Shown piece by piece: positions 63,261-64,000 of a DNA stretch of 64,000 nt; within the stretch, counting starts at the first letter, position 1; each line of letters begins with the position of its first letter. Source of the DNA: Acidovorax kalamii (lineage in GTDB: Bacteria; Pseudomonadota; Gammaproteobacteria; Burkholderiales; Burkholderiaceae_C); the NCBI RefSeq assembly GCF_002245625.1, contig NZ_NOIG01000009.1, forward strand, positions 124,001 through 188,000. Direction: 5' to 3'. The notes beneath the pieces were generated by a model. The model ran no database searches. It saw nothing but the letters and a program-made list of their open reading frames with translations, and was not told where the DNA came from. A program made the translations under genes and the position numbers.

Positions 63261-64000
63261 ATGACTGATTTCTCCCCCGGCGCAGCCAGCGCGCCCCACG
63301 CTTCCCGCGTGTTCACCCTCAGCGACTTCGACTTCTCGCTGCCCCCCGAACTCATTGCCCAGCACCCCGCACCCGAACGCAGCGCCTCGCGCCTGCTCGA
63401 TGGCCGCGCCATGCAGCCCGTAGACCGCATCTTTCGTGAGCTGCCCGGACTGCTGCGCGAGGGCGACCTGCTCGTCTTCAACGACACGCGCGTGGTCAAG
63501 GCGCGCATCTTTGGCGAGAAGGCCAGCGGCGGCAAGCTGGAGCTGCTGATCGAACGCGTGCTGCCCGCCGAGGCTGGCAACCCGGGTAACGAAGTCGTGG
63601 CCCACATGAAGGTCAGCAAAAAGCCCCTGCCCGGCAGCGTGGTGCACATGGCCGGAGGCCGCAAGGCGGGCGGCTTTGACGCGCAGCTGCTGGGCCGCTG
63701 GCCCACCGAGGACGGCCCGCTGTTCCGCTTTGCGCTGCACGGCCCGGCGGGCGAATCGCCCTGGGAGCTGATGGACCGCCACGGCCACCTACCGCTGCCG
63801 CCCTACATCGAGCGCCAGCAAAACGCCGACCACGACCCCGACGAGGCCGAAGACAGCCAGCGCTACCAGACGGTGTTTGCCCGCAACCCCGGCGCCGTGG
63901 CCGCGCCCACCGCCGCGCTGCACTTTGACGAAGGCGTGCTGGCCGACCTGGCGGCGCGCGGCATCGAACGCGCCAGCGTCACGCTGCATGTGGGCGCAGG
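63261..64000 (+). CDS. queA: S-adenosylmethionine:tRNA ribosyltransferase-isomerase, 3' truncated by window edge
   Basis: Enzyme of queuosine synthesis that transfers and isomerises the ribosyl group of S-adenosylmethionine onto preQ1 in tRNA. The 246 visible codons (family ~350) include [60 protein letters not shown] and [14 protein letters not shown], all QueA hallmarks. The ATG at 63261 is followed by a short unconserved N-terminal tail ([15 protein letters not shown]). The C-terminus is beyond the window. Confidence 0.93.
   Translation, partial: MTDFSPGAASAPHASRVFTLSDFDFSLPPELIAQHPAPERSASRLLDGRAMQPVDRIFRELPGLLREGDLLVFNDTRVVKARIFGEKASGGKLELLIERVLPAEAGNPGNEVVAHMKVSKKPLPGSVVHMAGGRKAGGFDAQLLGRWPTEDGPLFRFALHGPAGESPWELMDRHGHLPLPPYIERQQNADHDPDEAEDSQRYQTVFARNPGAVAAPTAALHFDEGVLADLAARGIERASVTLHVGA

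Overview
This is GC-rich chromosomal DNA from a beta-proteobacterium of the Comamonadaceae, most like Acidovorax or a close relative. The family assignment is an inference from several things: the ribosomal gene order, a PhaM-type granule protein with a histone-H1-like tail, a glpSTPQUV glycerol ABC transporter, the fused LplT-PlsC protein, and dispersed repeats of a kind I associate with this family. No phage, plasmid, transposase or CRISPR signature is visible. Genes are densely packed, often with ATGA stop/start overlaps.

Layout. 1-9.4 kb: 3' part of an ACC deaminase gene, an MFS-acyltransferase fusion, a ceramidase-like membrane protein divergent from an XRE regulator, a TetR-led cassette (TetR, DUF2867, ABC1 kinase, small membrane protein), a secreted WxxGxW protein and a 2-keto-4-pentenoate-hydratase-like enzyme. 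9.5-14.3 kb: a tandem glycine riboswitch in front of dadA, then sulfite dehydrogenase sorAB divergent from a substrate-binding/rhodanese fusion. 14.4-22.0 kb: a CorC-type membrane protein, a FIST sensor protein, PhaM and a copper-handling group (PCu(A)C chaperone, DUF1775, TonB receptor, DUF2946). 22.1-26.0 kb: a GST, a DksA-like protein, a VOC protein, a MarC protein, an Rrf2 regulator without the cluster cysteines and an NhaR-like LysR regulator.

26.2-35.5 kb: initiator tRNA-Met and the spc/alpha ribosomal block rplN-rplX-rplE-rpsN-rpsH-rplF-rplR-rpsE-rpmD-rplO-secY-rpmJ-rpsM-rpsK-rpsD-rpoA-rplQ on the minus strand. It has a clear promoter directly upstream of rplN. The S10 genes are not next to it, and infA is not in the usual place between secY and rpmJ. 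35.4-46.0 kb: a complete glycerol regulon (glpD, glpSTPQUV, DeoR-type glpR, glpK) with related operator-like sequences in front of glpD, glpR and glpK. 46.1-52.8 kb: a GntR/FCD regulator divergent from a branched-chain-type ABC operon with two substrate-binding proteins and two perfect palindromes in the shared promoter. 53.0-64.0 kb: proC, ubiA, dps-like, an M20 lipoprotein peptidase, recG-oxyR, an HD-GYP protein, a PfkB-family kinase and the 5' part of queA.

The most unusual pattern is a family of eight 41-bp AT-cored elements of identical length in both orientations. Five are intergenic. One encodes part of a signal peptide, one lies inside ubiA, and one supplies the ubiA stop codon. A second, GC-rich repeat family (four copies) and a 113-bp imperfect inverted repeat are also present. 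Other points worth a second look are the division of intact and degenerate catalytic motifs between the two glycerol ABC ATPases, and the glycine riboswitch in front of a D-amino-acid dehydrogenase gene.
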